Shown here piece by piece: positions 21,091 through 33,601 of a DNA stretch of 64,000 nt. Both the position numbers and the translations under genes were made by a program. Origin of the DNA: Zea mays (taxonomy: Eukaryota > Streptophyta > Magnoliopsida > Poales > Poaceae); the NCBI RefSeq assembly GCF_902167145.1, contig NC_050100.1, positions 185,621,439-185,685,438 on the forward strand. Reading direction: 5' to 3'. The notes beneath the pieces were generated by a model, which saw nothing but the letters and a program-made list of their open reading frames with translations, was not told the origin of the DNA and did not search any database. Numbering within the stretch: the first letter of the stretch is position 1; each line of letters begins with the position of its first letter.

Positions 21091-24000
21091 TGTAGCATCC
21101 CAAAAATTCAAATCTTGGATTTTTCTCAAACTCGCTCTAAATTCAAAATGAATTTCAAATTTCATTTCAAAATGTTTGTTTGCGAGTTGATATCAGCAAA
21201 TAAAATATAGTGGTCTATATTCTCTCCAAAATACTCCTCAAATATCCTACAAATGTTTCTCCAGTGATCCCCCTCAAATTCTTTCCAGAAATACTGCCCA
21301 GATATTTCCCGAGTAATCCCCTTCAAGTCCTTTCCAGAAATATTGCCCAAATATTCCACCAATATATCTCCAAATATTTTCTTCCTGAGAAATACCTTCA
21401 GAATCATTTTTCAAGTCCCTACAAATATTTTTTCATAACTTTTCTCATGCTCATACGTATACGTATGCCTCCAGTGTCATACGGTGAGCTCTACAAGCTA
21501 ATCTCACTTATACAAGACAAATACATGCTAATCTCCCACTAATCCTCTCATCCTCCCACTAATTCTCTCATCCCTCCCCCTAATCCCCCCACCATGGCTA
21601 TAAATAGAGGGGCAATGGCCTCCTCTCATCCCACCCCAAGCCATTTCATGGCAACTCTCCCCCCCACACACACACCCACTCCATGTTCCACACAAGCACA
21701 CACTAGCACAAGGATCGTTTGATCGTTCTTCGATCGTTCGTCCCCTGTTCTTAGTTTGTTTGTTCGTTCGTCCGATCGTTCATGGTTCGTTCGTTCGATC
21801 GTTTGTCCGTTCGTTCGTCCAAATAATCTTTTTCCTACTGTTATGCTGCCGAAATTCCGTTCGTTTGTTCGTTCGATCATTCGATCGTTCATCATTCGTT
21901 CATAGTTCCTATTCATCGTTCATCGTTCGTTCATAGTCCCTATTCATCGTTCTTCCAGATAATCTTTGTCCTGCCGTTATGCTGCCGAAATTCTGATCGT
22001 TTGTTCGTCCGATCATTCGATCGTTCGTCCGTTCGTTCATCCAAATAATCTTTTTCTTGTCGATATGCTGCCGAAATTCCGATCGTTCGTTCGTTCGATC
22101 ATTCGATCGTTCATCGTTCGTTCATAGTTCCTATTCATCGTTCATCGTTCGTTCATAGTCCCTATTCATCGTTCTTCCAGATAATCTTTGTCCTGCCGTT
22201 ATGCTGCCAAAATTCCGATCGTTCGTTCGTCCGATCATTCGATCGTTCGTTCGTTCGTTCATAGTTCCTATTCATCGTTCATCGTTCCTATTCATCGTTC
22301 ATCGTTCGTTCATACGAACTATTCACCATCACTATTCACCGTTATTATTCATTGTTACTATTCACCATCGTTACTATTCATTGTTACTATTCATCATCGT
22401 TACTATTTATCATCGTTACTACTCATCGATGATATCCATAGTAACTTTTTCGTCGTCACTATTCATTGTTACTATTCATCGTTACTATTCATCGATTAGC
22501 CGATCACCCCAAATTTCAACTACTCATACATCATGTTGTCCAGTCCACCTAAGACCAGCCAGACCCATATTCTAGTCATACGAACTCCGGTGACTGTGAT
22601 TTTTCTTCCAGTAGGGAACTTTTCATCTGGTCACCCATCCCAGGTTTCTCCAAGTTGAGCACGCTTAACTTTGAGATTCCTTCGAACCAGGCACCCAAAC
22701 TCAGATTCCAATAATTCTCGTTTCTAAATTCTTATCAAACTATTCCCTATCCAACCATGTCATCCCTTAAGCATGGTCCATATTTCAGAAAACTCCCAAA
22801 ATACTCTTGTCCCATATTCTGCCTATAACTCTCCTGTTAATACTAAGTCAGACGATTCATTCGTCACTATTCTCACCAACAGTGAACTTCACTATGCTAC
22901 ACCACATACACCCAGCTATAAATACACCCAGCTACCCTCTCCCTCTCCACACACACTCAACACCCTCAGCCAAGGCAAACACCCCACCCACTCAGTTACT
23001 CCGCTCTGCCGGCTACACACATAGTGTCGCTTCACCTCCAGTCCACCCTCCTGGTAAGCACCTCCGCTCCACCACCAGTAATATCACAACACCACATGAC
23101 ACAGATTCTACTCAAGACTCTACCCATCCATATATCGCTATTCTGACCACTATATATACTAAATATTTGTTGCTATACTTGCTGGTTTGTATGTTTGCTT
23201 GTTCATGTTACATAGTTATCGGAGCGTTCGTGCCGTCTCGTGGAGGCCAGATCCGCAAGTCTACGCTAGGCGGTGGAGCTAGAAGCCAGTTCCGCGAGCT
23301 CCCTTTCCCCCTTCGCCGAATAAGCACGACAAGCTCACTGGATCCCTTTGATGCATAAATTACCTATGATTTTCAACCACAACCCTCAGCCTGTTATTTT
23401 ATGCATGATATGATTTTGAGACAAGTTATTATGGCCACCCAGCCGCTTGCCACAATCAATCCCTGATATATATGTTCCAAATGATTTGAGAACAGGTGTG
23501 AGTTTTCAAAAGAAAATGCTTTTCAAAATGTGTGTGATGAAGGGTTTTCACCCTTATCACCTTGTGAGTGGGATAATCAGGGACTCCCTGGTTTAGGGGA
23601 GGGCCTAAGGTGATGGCTCAGCTGATTTAGGCGTGAGCAGAAGGATTGTCCCCACGTATAAGGATCGGTTTGTCATCTTTCACTACCTGTACTCATGATA
23701 AGTACAACCACTCGAGACTGTGTGGGCAGTCACTCAATCTGAACTCGTACGGTCCAACCCCAGGGTTATGAAGGCTGGGGAGCACCGGGAGGATAAGGAG
23801 GGGGAAAGTTTTGTCCAGTTTGGACATGGTGGTGGCTTGACTCCTTCCGGATAACCGTTAAGGTTAGGACGTGCGGGGAAAGAAAGAGAGTCGGATTCAG
23901 GTCTCATTGGCCATGGGATCGCAGAGCCAAACTAGTGGGTAAAGTGTACACCTCTGCGCAGAGTTTGAAAACCTATTCGAATAGTCTGTGTCCATAGGAA

Positions 24001-24685
24001 TGGACGAGTCTGGTATAGTATGGCAATTAATGTTTTGTTTTCAAAAAAAGAGGTGCTTTTGAGAAAAGTGTTTTTTAAAAAGGTTCGGCGGTTGAGCCGT
24101 GAGCTATGGTGGACGGGAAGTCCAGTAGCTGTTTTTGAAAATGAAAACCAGTGGGAACTGCTGAGATACCTGGATGGTTTAGTCCAGGGGATTTTGTTAT
24201 AATACTGAAAAACTTCCTGCTCCTTTTGGAGAGGATGCGCTTTGCAAAAATACAAAATGTTTTTCAAAACAACTCTGCATAAAATATTGCTGTTTCTGCA
24301 AAATATCCTGAGCTCCACATATTCCATGCATTATATCTGATTTCCCCATTCCGCGGGTGAAGGTGGGTTGTTGAGTACGTTTGTACTCACCCTTGCTTAT
24401 TTGTTGTTTTTCAGAAAAAGGAGATCGGGTAAGAGTTACGACTGTTCCCAACCTTGCATGTGGCTGTTGGACCGCTGAATTGCTTCACTGCGTATATCGG
24501 GCTGCTTCAGCCCCACTCTGATGATATGTCCCGAGTTGTGGAACAACTCTTAAAGTTGTTCGCCACCTTTATAGGTTTGTCTCGTTTAAGCAGATCTGGA
24601 AACATCTGATGTATAAATGTGTTTACTAGCCTCCTGGGACTAGTAATTATATCACATTTGAGTCCCAGAGGATCGGGACGCTACA
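21091..24685 (+). repeat. 5' LTR (3.6 kb)
   Basis: It runs TGTAGCATCC ... GACGCTACA. It contains a TATA box at 21599-21606 (ctataaatagagg), a second possible one near 22921 (ctataaata), a tetranucleotide-rich zone 21715-22500, and a late TGAGTAC...GTACTCA palindrome near 24375-24390. Confidence 0.92.
21715..22500. repeat. GTTC/GATCGTTC and CTATTCATCGTTA short-repeat zone in the LTR
   Basis: Runs of gttcgttcgatcgttc alternate with a about 110-bp phrase containing taatctttttcctg..atgctgccgaaattccg, present about four times. They then pass into ctattcatcgttacta repeats. A parallel zone is at 28378-29230 in the 3' LTR, where copy numbers differ and account for much of the length difference. Confidence 0.88.
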
Positions 24686-24687
24686 GG

Positions 24688-24699
24688 TGGTATCAGAGC
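24688..24699 (+). other. Primer-binding site (initiator tRNA type)
   Basis: TGGTATCAGAGC starts two bases after the 5' LTR. It is complementary to the plant initiator methionine tRNA 3' end. Confidence 0.88.
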
Positions 24700-24835
24700 T
24701 GTTAGGTTGGCCACAGGACGTAACCCTTAGCTTGATCCAAAAGTTTTTGAGTCCAAACTATTTTCTTAAAAAAATCCTTGCTCTCATCCCTTCATTTCAA
24801 AAATGCTTTCCCCCTTTCCTTCTCTCAGAAGTCAG

Positions 24836-25924
24836 ATGGAGGTTCGTTGCCAAACCAGCTTTTGCCAGAATGAAGATGGTTTCCCCAAGTTACTGAGAGC
24901 ATGCACAGTTCGCCTCGGAATCAGGAGTCAGCCAGAGTATGATGGTCGTGAATTCGTCGAGCATGGCACAGAGAAGTGTGTCGTGACTCTATACATTGGA
25001 TCCAGTCCGCACCATGTGGAATGGAGTGTCACTGCTGCTGGGCACAGATTCAAAGACACATGCCAAGTCGTCGCTCGCAAGGCATTGAGGGCCCTATGTC
25101 AAAGTTATGAAGAAGAAGTCGCCGACACCCCGCTCAGATTCTTTTCGCCCTTTCAGAGAAACCGTCCCGTTTGGATGACCAGGATGCGTGCATTGGAAGA
25201 GCAGCAACTGCTTGAGGATGACCTCACAGTCGTGTACCTCACTGCATACCTGCTCACCCTGGATGCGCAGTATGATTTCTTGGCTCGGCACCACCGTCAG
25301 ATGATTGCCCGAGCAGAAGATGCAGAGAAGCTCAACCGTAAGCTCCATGTGGATCTCACCATAGTTCAAGCCCGTGCAACTGCATTGGAAAGTCGTGAAG
25401 TCATTGCTGTTGAAGCCCTGAAGCAAGCCAAGGATGAGCACGTCCAGAAGTTGATGGAGGCCTACTTGGTAACCCATAACCAACGTAGAGCCCTGCGGAT
25501 CTAAGAGCCCGCTTCATCCAACCCAGTTCAATCTGTCAGAGATGAAGATCCCCATATTCTTGAAGGTCACCCGGTCTCTATCAGAGGAGAGAAGAAGGCT
25601 TGGGAACTCCCGGAAGGAGCCATAGTCTTGGAAGGAATTCCAGTCTCCCCTAAGGCTATGGATAAGCAAGAGCACCCTGAATCCTCCCAAGATCCCTCGC
25701 TGGAGTTGTTTGAGCCCCTTACCATGAAGAATATTCCAGCATCATCCCTTGAAGTCAAGGAAGAAGCTGCAAGCACCCCGCCAGCACCGCCGCCCTCTGA
25801 GGAACTACAAGAGCCAGTCCAGCTTGAAGAAGAGTTCGACCGCGTCTTGCCATCTCAGTCGCCGCCAGAAGAAGTCATCAACATCAGCTCCCTCTTAACC
25901 AATCCAGGAGATGTCTCAGATTGA
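24836..25924 (+). pseudogene. Unidentified ORF of the non-autonomous element, one in-frame TAA
   Basis: The likely start is the ATG at 24836 (MEVRCQTSF), although the frame is open from 24803. The first half (residues about 1-110) looks globular, with YDGREFVEHGTEKC and FKDTCQVVARKALRALC. A helical, coiled-coil-like stretch follows (MRALEEQQLLEDDL ... HVQKLMEAYL). A TAA at 25502-25504 interrupts the frame, which then continues to 25924 with a Pro/Glu-rich acidic tail. I do not recognise a catalytic domain. I recall similar proteins attributed to non-autonomous grass LTR elements, without a known role. It could serve in RNA packaging in place of gag, but that is speculation. Confidence 0.6.
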
Positions 25925-27758
25925 AGTTGTGCGCCAGCCTTGCCAGAAGAGAAGCTGCCAGATCTGAGTTAGTTATACCCAGTCCTCTGCGTGCATTGGG
26001 TAGTGAAGTTTTTCTTCACTTTGGCTAGAGCCCTGTATGTATGAGAGGTAATCGTGTAGACTCGTGTTTTGCAAAACTCTAATTGTGTTGCCCCCTAGGG
26101 CATTTCAAAATGAATTTCGCTTGATGTTTTCCTCCCTTTTGAGTGCATATGTGATGCTTTAACGTTAGTGCTCATAAGTTGCATTTAGCATAGTTCTCAA
26201 TTCAGAAGCCAAGCAATAGTAGTTATGCTTAGCCCCTGAATCTGAGTAGTTTGTGCTTTGGAAAACTCTATTGTTCCCCTATTCAAAATATTTGATTTGT
26301 TTGTGCTTATCATTACTGAACTTATGTGTTTTCTTTCTTTTTAAGAAAGGTTTTCTCTAAAAACATAAATCACAAATTAGATCTAATCCTCACCTTATGC
26401 TTCCATTCTCATCTTAACCTATCTCAAGAGAAAAGTGCCTTACCCAAGAAGATACCGGGAAGCTTACCCTTGAAGCATGGAATAAGCTACAGAAGGAACA
26501 AGTCCAGCCGCTCAGTCAAAAGGACCGACCGTGAGAATCAAAGCACTGCCCCTGAGTCAAAGTAAACAGGAAAAGAAGACAGAAGGAGTTATTACCATAC
26601 AGAGAGGCAAATATTCTTGGAACTAGAGACCACGAACATCAGGGTCATTGACCCCACCACTTACCCGTGCCCCCCGCACACGTGCCCGCCTCCATGCGCA
26701 CCCCCACCGCCACCCACGCCCCCTTTTGCAGCGCACCCACCGCCATTGTCGCCGGCAACAGGCCCCCCCTCCCCATGTCGTGCCTGCTGCCTCGTGTCAC
26801 CTGCTCCATCACTACCACTCCACACCCCCCCCCCGAGCACCCCCGCTCGCCTATAAACCCCCCCCCACCAGCTCCCTCAACTCCCCATGTCGCTCAAAGC
26901 AAAGCACGCTCTAGATAAACCCCCCTGCCAAATAGCAAGCAACTACATTTTCCACTCCCTCGCCCCTAAGATCACAATGCTCGGTGATTCTTGGGTTGAA
27001 GACTGTTGCACATGGTTCATAGTCTTTGGTTTCCTCCAGTGTATGATAGTAATACTCTTTGATAGAATCCTCGAGTGGGAAGAGCAAAGAGAAAGAAAGA
27101 GGCAGTGAAAAGTGAAAAGTGAGAAGAGAAAAGAGAAAAGAAGATAGTGAAGAGAAGATGAGAAGAAGGTTCTCCCAAAATCAACCCTGTGTCAGTCATT
27201 TCTCCGCAGCCTGCTCAAGCAGCAACAGCAGAAGAAGGCCCCGTAACACCCTTGTTATGAGGTACTTCAAGGAGTTCAAATCCCCAAGATTCAAGAGATC
27301 TACCCTCATTCTTTTTAAGTGGGGTAGTGTTCCAGTAAGGTTCCTACTATGGAGAAAAAGAAGAAGGCCTGTAGCAAGCTTTTGGAGGACCAGATCATCA
27401 AAGCATATAAGTTTCTGGATGAGAAGTGGTCACCCAAGTTTTGTTGATGAAGCACCAAAAGACCAATCAAGGAAGGAATCCATGTGGGAGTTCGCAAGAG
27501 AAAGGTTTGCGTGTTGGCATCGATGCTTCCTCAATAAGCTAGCTGCCAAGCGAAAGCTGAAGCCTGAAGATGATCTTTGAGTAGCCAAAATCAGCATTTG
27601 CAATCGGCAACCAGATGCTCCTCAAAGGCTGGATTTTGTTGAAGTTCCATCTCCTCGAAGAGTCTGCAAAGTGAAGATATGTAGCTGAAGTAAAGCTATA
27701 CCCATAACCCTTCTAAGTAGAATCTCGAGGACGAGATTCATTTTAAGTGGGGTAGATT
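25925..27758 (+). other. Rest of the internal region of the 3.6-kb-LTR element
   Basis: No convincing gene. A C-rich, Pro-coding patch lies at 26650-26890. A basic frame (27119-27580, Arg/Lys-rich, no domain) may be a degraded coding part. The stretch tctcgaggacgagattcattttaagtggggtaga (27723-27757) ends in the purine tract that primes plus-strand synthesis. Confidence 0.5.
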
Positions 27759-30700
27759 TGTAGCATCCCAAAAATTCAAATCTTGGAATTTTCTCAAACT
27801 CGCTCTAAATTCAAAATGAATTTCAAATTTCATTTCAAAATGTTTGTTTGCGAGTTGATATCAGCAAATAAAATATAGTGGTCTATATTCTCTCCAAAAT
27901 CCTCCTCAAATATCCTACAAATGTTTCTCCAGTGATCCCCCTCAAATTCTTTCCAGAAATACTGCCCAGATATTTCCCGAGTAATCCCCTTCAAGTTCTT
28001 TCCAGAAATATTGCCCAAATATTCCACCAATATATCTCCAAGTATTTTCTTCCTGAGAAATACCTTCAGAATCATTTTTCAAGTCCCTACAAATGTTTTC
28101 TTCATAACTTTTCTCATGCTCATACGTATACGTATGCCTCCAGTGTCATACGGTGAGCTCTACAAGCTAATCTCACTTATACAAGACAAATACATGCTAA
28201 TCTCCCACTAATCCTCTCATCCTCCCACTAATTCTCTCATCCCTCCCCCTAATCCCCCCACCATGGCTATAAATAGAGGGGCAAGGGCCTCCTCTCATCC
28301 CACCCCAAGCCATTTCATGACAACTCCCCCCCCCACACACCCACTCCATGTTTCACACAAGCACACACTAGCACAAGGATCGTTCGATCGTTCTTCGATC
28401 GTTCGTCCCCTGTTCTTAGTTCGTTCGTTCGTTCGTCCGATCGTTCGATCGTTCGTCCGATCGTTCATGGTTCGTTCGTCCGATCGTTCGATCGTTCGAT
28501 CGTTCGTCCGTTCGTTCGTTCAAATAATCTTTTTCCTACCGTTATGCTGCCGAAATTCCGATCGTTCGTTCGTTCGATCATTCGATCGTTCATCGTTCGT
28601 TCATAGTTCCTATTCATCGTTCATCGTTCGTTCATAGTCCCTATTCATCGTTCTTCTAGATAATCTTTGTCCTGCCGTTATGCTGCCGAAATTCCGATCG
28701 TTCGTTCGTCCGATCATTCGATCGTTCGCCCGTTCGTTCATCCAAATAATCTTTTTCCTGTCGATATGCTGCCGAAATTCCGATCGTTCGTTCGTTCAAT
28801 CATTCGATCGTTCATCGTTCGTTCATAGTTCTTATTCATCATTCATCGTTCGTTCATAGTCCCTATTCATCGTTCTTCCAGATAATCTTTGTCCTGCCGT
28901 TATGCTGCCGAAATTCCGATCGTTCGTTCGTCCGATCATTCGATCGTTCGTTCGTTCGTTCATAGTTCCTATTCATCGTTCATCGTTCCTATTCATCGTT
29001 CATCGTTCCTATTCATCGTTCATCGTTCGTTCATACAAACTATTCACCATCACTATCCACCGTTATTATTCATCGTTACTATTCAACGACACTATTCACC
29101 ATCGTTACTATTCATTGTTACTATTCATCATCGTTCCTATTTATCATTGTTACTACTCATCGATGATATCCATAGTAACTTTTTCGTCGTCACTATTCAT
29201 CGTTACTATTCATCGTTACTATTCATCGATTAGCCGATCACCCCAAATTTCAACTACTCATACATCATGCTGTCCAGTCCACCTAAGACCAGCCAGACCC
29301 ATATTCCAGTCATACGAACTCCGGTGACTGTGATTTTCCTTCCAGTAGGGAACTTTTCATCTGGTCACCCATCCCAGGTTTCTCTAAGCTGAGCACGCTT
29401 AACTTTGAGATTCTTTCGAACCAGGCTCCCAAACTCAGATTCCAATAATTTTCGTTTCTAAATTCTTATCAAACTATTCCCTATCCAACCATGTCATCCC
29501 TTAAGCATGGTCTATATTCCAGAAAACTCCCAAAATACTCTTGTCCCATATTCTGCCTATAACTCTCCTGTTCATACTAAGTCAGACGATTCATTCGTCA
29601 CTATTCTCACCAACAGTGAACTTCACTGTGCTACACCACATACACCCAGCTATAAATACACCCAGCTACCCTCTCCCTCTCCACAAACACTCAACACCCT
29701 CAGCCAAGGCAAACACCCCACCCACTCAGTTACTCCGCTCTGCCGGCTACACGCATAGTGTCGCTTCGCCTCCAGTCCACCCTCCTGGTAAGCACCTCCG
29801 CTCCACCACCAGTAATATCACAACACCACATGACACAGATTCTACTCAAGACTCTACCCATCCATATATCGCTATTCTGACCACTATACTAAATATTTGT
29901 TGGTATACTTGCTGGTTTGTATGTTTGCTTGTTCATGTTACATAGTTATCGGAGCGTTCGTGCCGTCTCGTGGAGGCCAGATCCGCAAGTCTACGCTAGG
30001 CGGTGGAGCCAGAAGCCAGTTCCGCGAGCTCCCCTTCCCCCTTCGCCGAATAAGCACGGCAAACTCACTAGATCCCTTTGATGCATAAATTACCTATGAT
30101 TTTTCAACCACAACCCTCAGCCTGTTATTTTATGCATGATATGATTTTGAGACAAGTTATTATGGCCACCCAGCCGCTTGCCACAATCAATCCCTGATAT
30201 ATATGTTCCAAATGATTTGAGAACAGGTGTGAGTTTTCAAAAGAAAATGCTTTTCAAAATGTGTGTGATGAAGGGTTTTCACCCTTATCACCTTGTGAGT
30301 GGGATAATCAGGGACTCCCTGGTTTAGGGGAGGGCCTAAGGTGATGGCTCAGCTGGTTTAGGCGTGAGCAGAAGGATTGTCCCCTCGTATAAGGACCAGT
30401 TTGTCATCTTTCACTACCTGTACTCATGATAAGTACAACCACTCGAGACTGTGTGGGCAGTCACTCAATCTGAACTCATACGGTCCAACCACAGGGTTAT
30501 GAAGGCTGGGGAGCACCGGGAGGATAAGGAGGGGGAAAGTTTTGTCCGGTTTGGACATGGTGGTGGCCTGACTCCTTCCGGATAACCGTTAAGGTTAGGA
30601 CATGCGGGGAAAGAAAGAGAGTCGGATTCGGGTCTCATTGGCCATGGGATCACAGAGCCGAACTAGTGGGTAAAGTGTACATCTCTGAGCAGAGTTTGAA

Positions 30701-31416
30701 AACCTATTCGAATAGTCTGTGTCCACAGGAATGGACGAGTCTGGTATGGTATGACAATTAATGTTTTGTTTTCAAAAAAAGAGGTGCTTTTGAGAAAAGT
30801 GTTTTTTAAAAAGGTTCGGCGGTTGAGCCGTGAGCTACGGTGGACGGGAAGTCCAGTAGCTGTTTTTGAAAATAAAATCCAGTGGGAACTGCTGAGATAC
30901 CTGGAGGGTTTAGTCCAGGGGATTTTGTTATAATACTGAAAAACTTCCTGCTCCTTTTGGAGAGGATGTGCTTTGCAAAAATACAAAATGTTTTTCAAAA
31001 CAACTCTGCATAAAATATTGCTGTTTCTGCAAAATATCCTGAGCTCCACATAATCCATGCATTATATCTGATTTCCCCATTCCGCGGGTGAAGGTGGGTT
31101 GCTGAGTACGTTTGTACTCACCCTTGCTTATTTGTTGTTTTTCAGAAAAAGGAGATCGGGTAAGAGTTACGACTGTTCCCAACCTTGCCTGTGGCTGTTG
31201 GACCGCTGAATTGCTTCACTGCGTATATCGGGCTGCTTCAACCCCACTCTGATGATATGTCCCGAGTTGTGGACCAACTCTTAAAGTTGTTCGCCACCTT
31301 TATAGGTTTGTCTCGTTTAAGCAGATCTGGAATCATCTGATGTATAAATGTGTTTACTAGCCTCCTGGAACTAGTAATTGTATCACATTTGAGTCCGAGA
31401 GGATCGGGACGCTACA
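27759..31416 (+). repeat. 3' LTR (3.7 kb)
   Basis: It matches 21091-24685 with scattered changes, for example a shorter TATA-rich tract near 29880 (accactatactaaat versus accactatatatactaaat at 23148). Its TATA box is at 28268-28275. Confidence 0.92.
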
Positions 31417-31421
31417 GTTTC
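31417..31421. repeat. Target-site duplication GTTTC, right copy
   Basis: It pairs with 21086-21090. Confidence 0.92.
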
Positions 31422-32831
31422 ATAATCAATTGAGAATTGCATAAAATATAAATAAAAGTACCAAAGTATGCAGCGGAATAAGATAGTCCGTAAATATCTC
31501 TGAAATTTTTTATAACTGGAAAAAACTATTTCTGAATTTTCTGTACTGTTTTTCTAATTTATATTCTAGTTTTTCTAATTCCAGGAATAAAAAATCGCTG
31601 GAAAAATGGGTGGTCATTTGGCTTTGGCCGGCCAACCAGCCCGGCCCTACTGGCCTTTCGGCCTGCAGAAGGAAAACCTCGCGCGCCCAGGCCGCAACCT
31701 AGGCCTGGGCCGCGATTCCGGCCCATACAGCAGGCGCAGCCCCTCACCTCGCCGAGATCCTAGCCGTCGAGCCGATCGGACGGTCCGGATTTCTCACACG
31801 CGCTATATATGGCGGAGAACTCGGGCTGAGAGAAAACCCTAATTTATTTTCTCTGCCACTCAGCCGCACCACTCTAAAACCGGCCGCCAGGAGCTCTTTG
31901 CTCCAAAAAAAATGACCGCGCCACCCTGCTTCTCACCTCTATTTGGCTGCGTGCTACATGCTTCCATGATGTTCTCTTTTTGCATGCGCGCTGCATGCTT
32001 GCATGCTCTCTCTGTTTTCTTTTCTCTAGTTTTTTCTTTGGTCTAGCAGGTGGCCGCCGGGAGCTCCATCAGTTAAAAAAAAATTGAGCACGGTGGGCTT
32101 CGGCCACTCGAACGAAAGGGTCCCGCAGCGCCTGCCGCCGGCGAGCACATCCCCATGGAGTGGGTGCGCCGTCGTCGGCATGGCTCCAACGGGTGTCCTC
32201 GACGGTGGGTAAGTGATGGCTCTGTTGCCGTCTCCTTTGAATTGCGTACCCGGATCTAGGCCTCAAAAACTCGATTCCCTTTTCTGTGTGAAGGAATGTA
32301 AGAAATGAATATTATGTACGTTTTGGGATCGAGTTTTGAGTTGAAAACGCGTAGATCCGAGCCCCGCGATATTCCTGTTCTGTTCTGTGATGATTTCAGT
32401 GCATTTGTGCACTTTTGTTTCACGCGGTTTTGAAAAAAATAGGGTTCTAACCCTAATTTTATTATGTGTGACTTTTCTTGATCTGTTCTTGACCGTGGTT
32501 CAAAATCATGAGTCTCTTTTTGTCCCTGTTGACAGATGAACCGATTAGGGTTAGGTCATAAAACCCTAACCCTAAACAGTTGTGAGAGCTCTCTCTGGTT
32601 TGACGCCGAGACACACTGTGTCTCCTACAGTGGCAAAACCTAAATCTTAGGGTTAGGGAAAACCCTAACCCGAGAGCATCGACTCTTTCTATCTATTCTA
32701 ATCTCTCTGTTCTCGGGTGATGAACGATGATAAAAAAATGAGTTCATTCACATAATCCGAGATCTTTCTGTGATCTCATAAAACGATGCTGATTAGGAGA
32801 TCTAGGGATCTTAGGTGGCCTCTGATACCAT
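31422..32831 (-). other. Copia 5' leader, with plus-strand promoter-like sequence and telomere-like words
   Basis: No gene on the minus strand. GC-rich sequence at 31610-31800 is followed by CTATATATGG (about 31802) and an AAAACCCTAA-containing stretch. On the plus strand this reads like a plant core promoter and 5' leader. Between 32440 and 32665 the word CCCTAA or TTAGGG recurs (about eight copies, including aaccctaaccctaaa). Confidence 0.5.
32817..32830 (-). other. Copia primer-binding site
   Basis: On the minus strand TGGTATCAGAGGCC, complementary to initiator tRNA with one usual variation. It lies one base inside the LTR edge and sets the orientation as minus. Confidence 0.75.
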
Positions 32832-33589
32832 TGTGGCTTAGTGTGGCATCAGCCATACCTTACTTTTAATAACTCTCATATCTTATATATAACAACAAAG
32901 TAAGACGTGGTGTGGTGGATATGTTGTTTCTAATCTAGCAGCAAGTCTTGAGTTTGATTCACAATTCTTGTAGATTTCATTTTTTGAGCCATATCACATT
33001 TTTTCTTTGCCCTCCACTACTGTCGGACAGAGATGAGAGCAAAACAGGAAATGAAAAAGGACAGAACATAAAATGGTAGACTACCCTTACAGCCTTAATA
33101 AGTAGTAGAGATTACCACTATATTTATGAATTGTGGATCTAGCTGAATCTATGAAATGTGGGGATGGAAAATATCAGAATCTCTCGACCCTGTGCCTATG
33201 GTAGCAACAAATATTTGAGAATAACTAAAATCACGATCAACCTGACATGAAGAGAACTGTTTCACGGAAAATAACTTCAAACTGACGAGTCTTTTTTACT
33301 AGTCTAGAAAACAACTAAAAACGTGTTTTCTTATAATTTTAATTATAGTTTCAACAATCTAAAAAGCTAGACAAATGATTTCGCAAAGTGATTCTAGTAA
33401 ACGAGAAAAACATTTTTTAAGGGAAATATATTTTCCTATGAAAGTCTGAAAACCTGTCAAACACGCTCATAAGATTTCTTTAACTCTTGTCAACTTCTTC
33501 ATCTGTCGGCAACATATAAATTTAAGTATCATACACCTAATTCATACTCACAACTTTATTGAGTCCACCTGGTATTTGATCGTGCCCGT

Positions 33590-33601
33590 AACCAAGCGTA
33601 C
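33590..33601. repeat. LINE target-site duplication, left copy
   Basis: AACCAAGCGTAC is identical to 36702-36713. Such a 12-bp duplication next to an A-run indicates target-primed reverse transcription. Confidence 0.85.

Larger units (their letters stand above)
21091..31416 (+). mobile_element. Non-autonomous LTR retrotransposon with 3.6-kb LTRs (Tekay/Del-like ends)
   Basis: LTRs of 3,595 bp (21091-24685) and 3,658 bp (27759-31416) flank only 3,073 bp of internal sequence, with a perfect 5-bp TSD. The primer-binding site TGGTATCAGAGC follows the 5' LTR and the purine tract aagtggggtag precedes the 3' LTR. Very long LTRs starting TGTAGCATCCC and this purine-tract context resemble chromovirus Tekay/Del elements. 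There is no gag-pol; one unrelated ORF (24836-25924) takes its place. The LTRs differ by scattered substitutions and small indels, mostly in short-repeat tracts, so it is younger than the Copia host but older than the Zeon-like element. Confidence 0.88.

Noticed and set aside
32895..33000. SINE-like segment with possible pol III A and B boxes (gtggtgtggtgg; gagtttgattc)
   Set aside because: Box spacing fits, but no target duplication or defined 3' tail was found, and the segment lies in the proposed Copia LTR.
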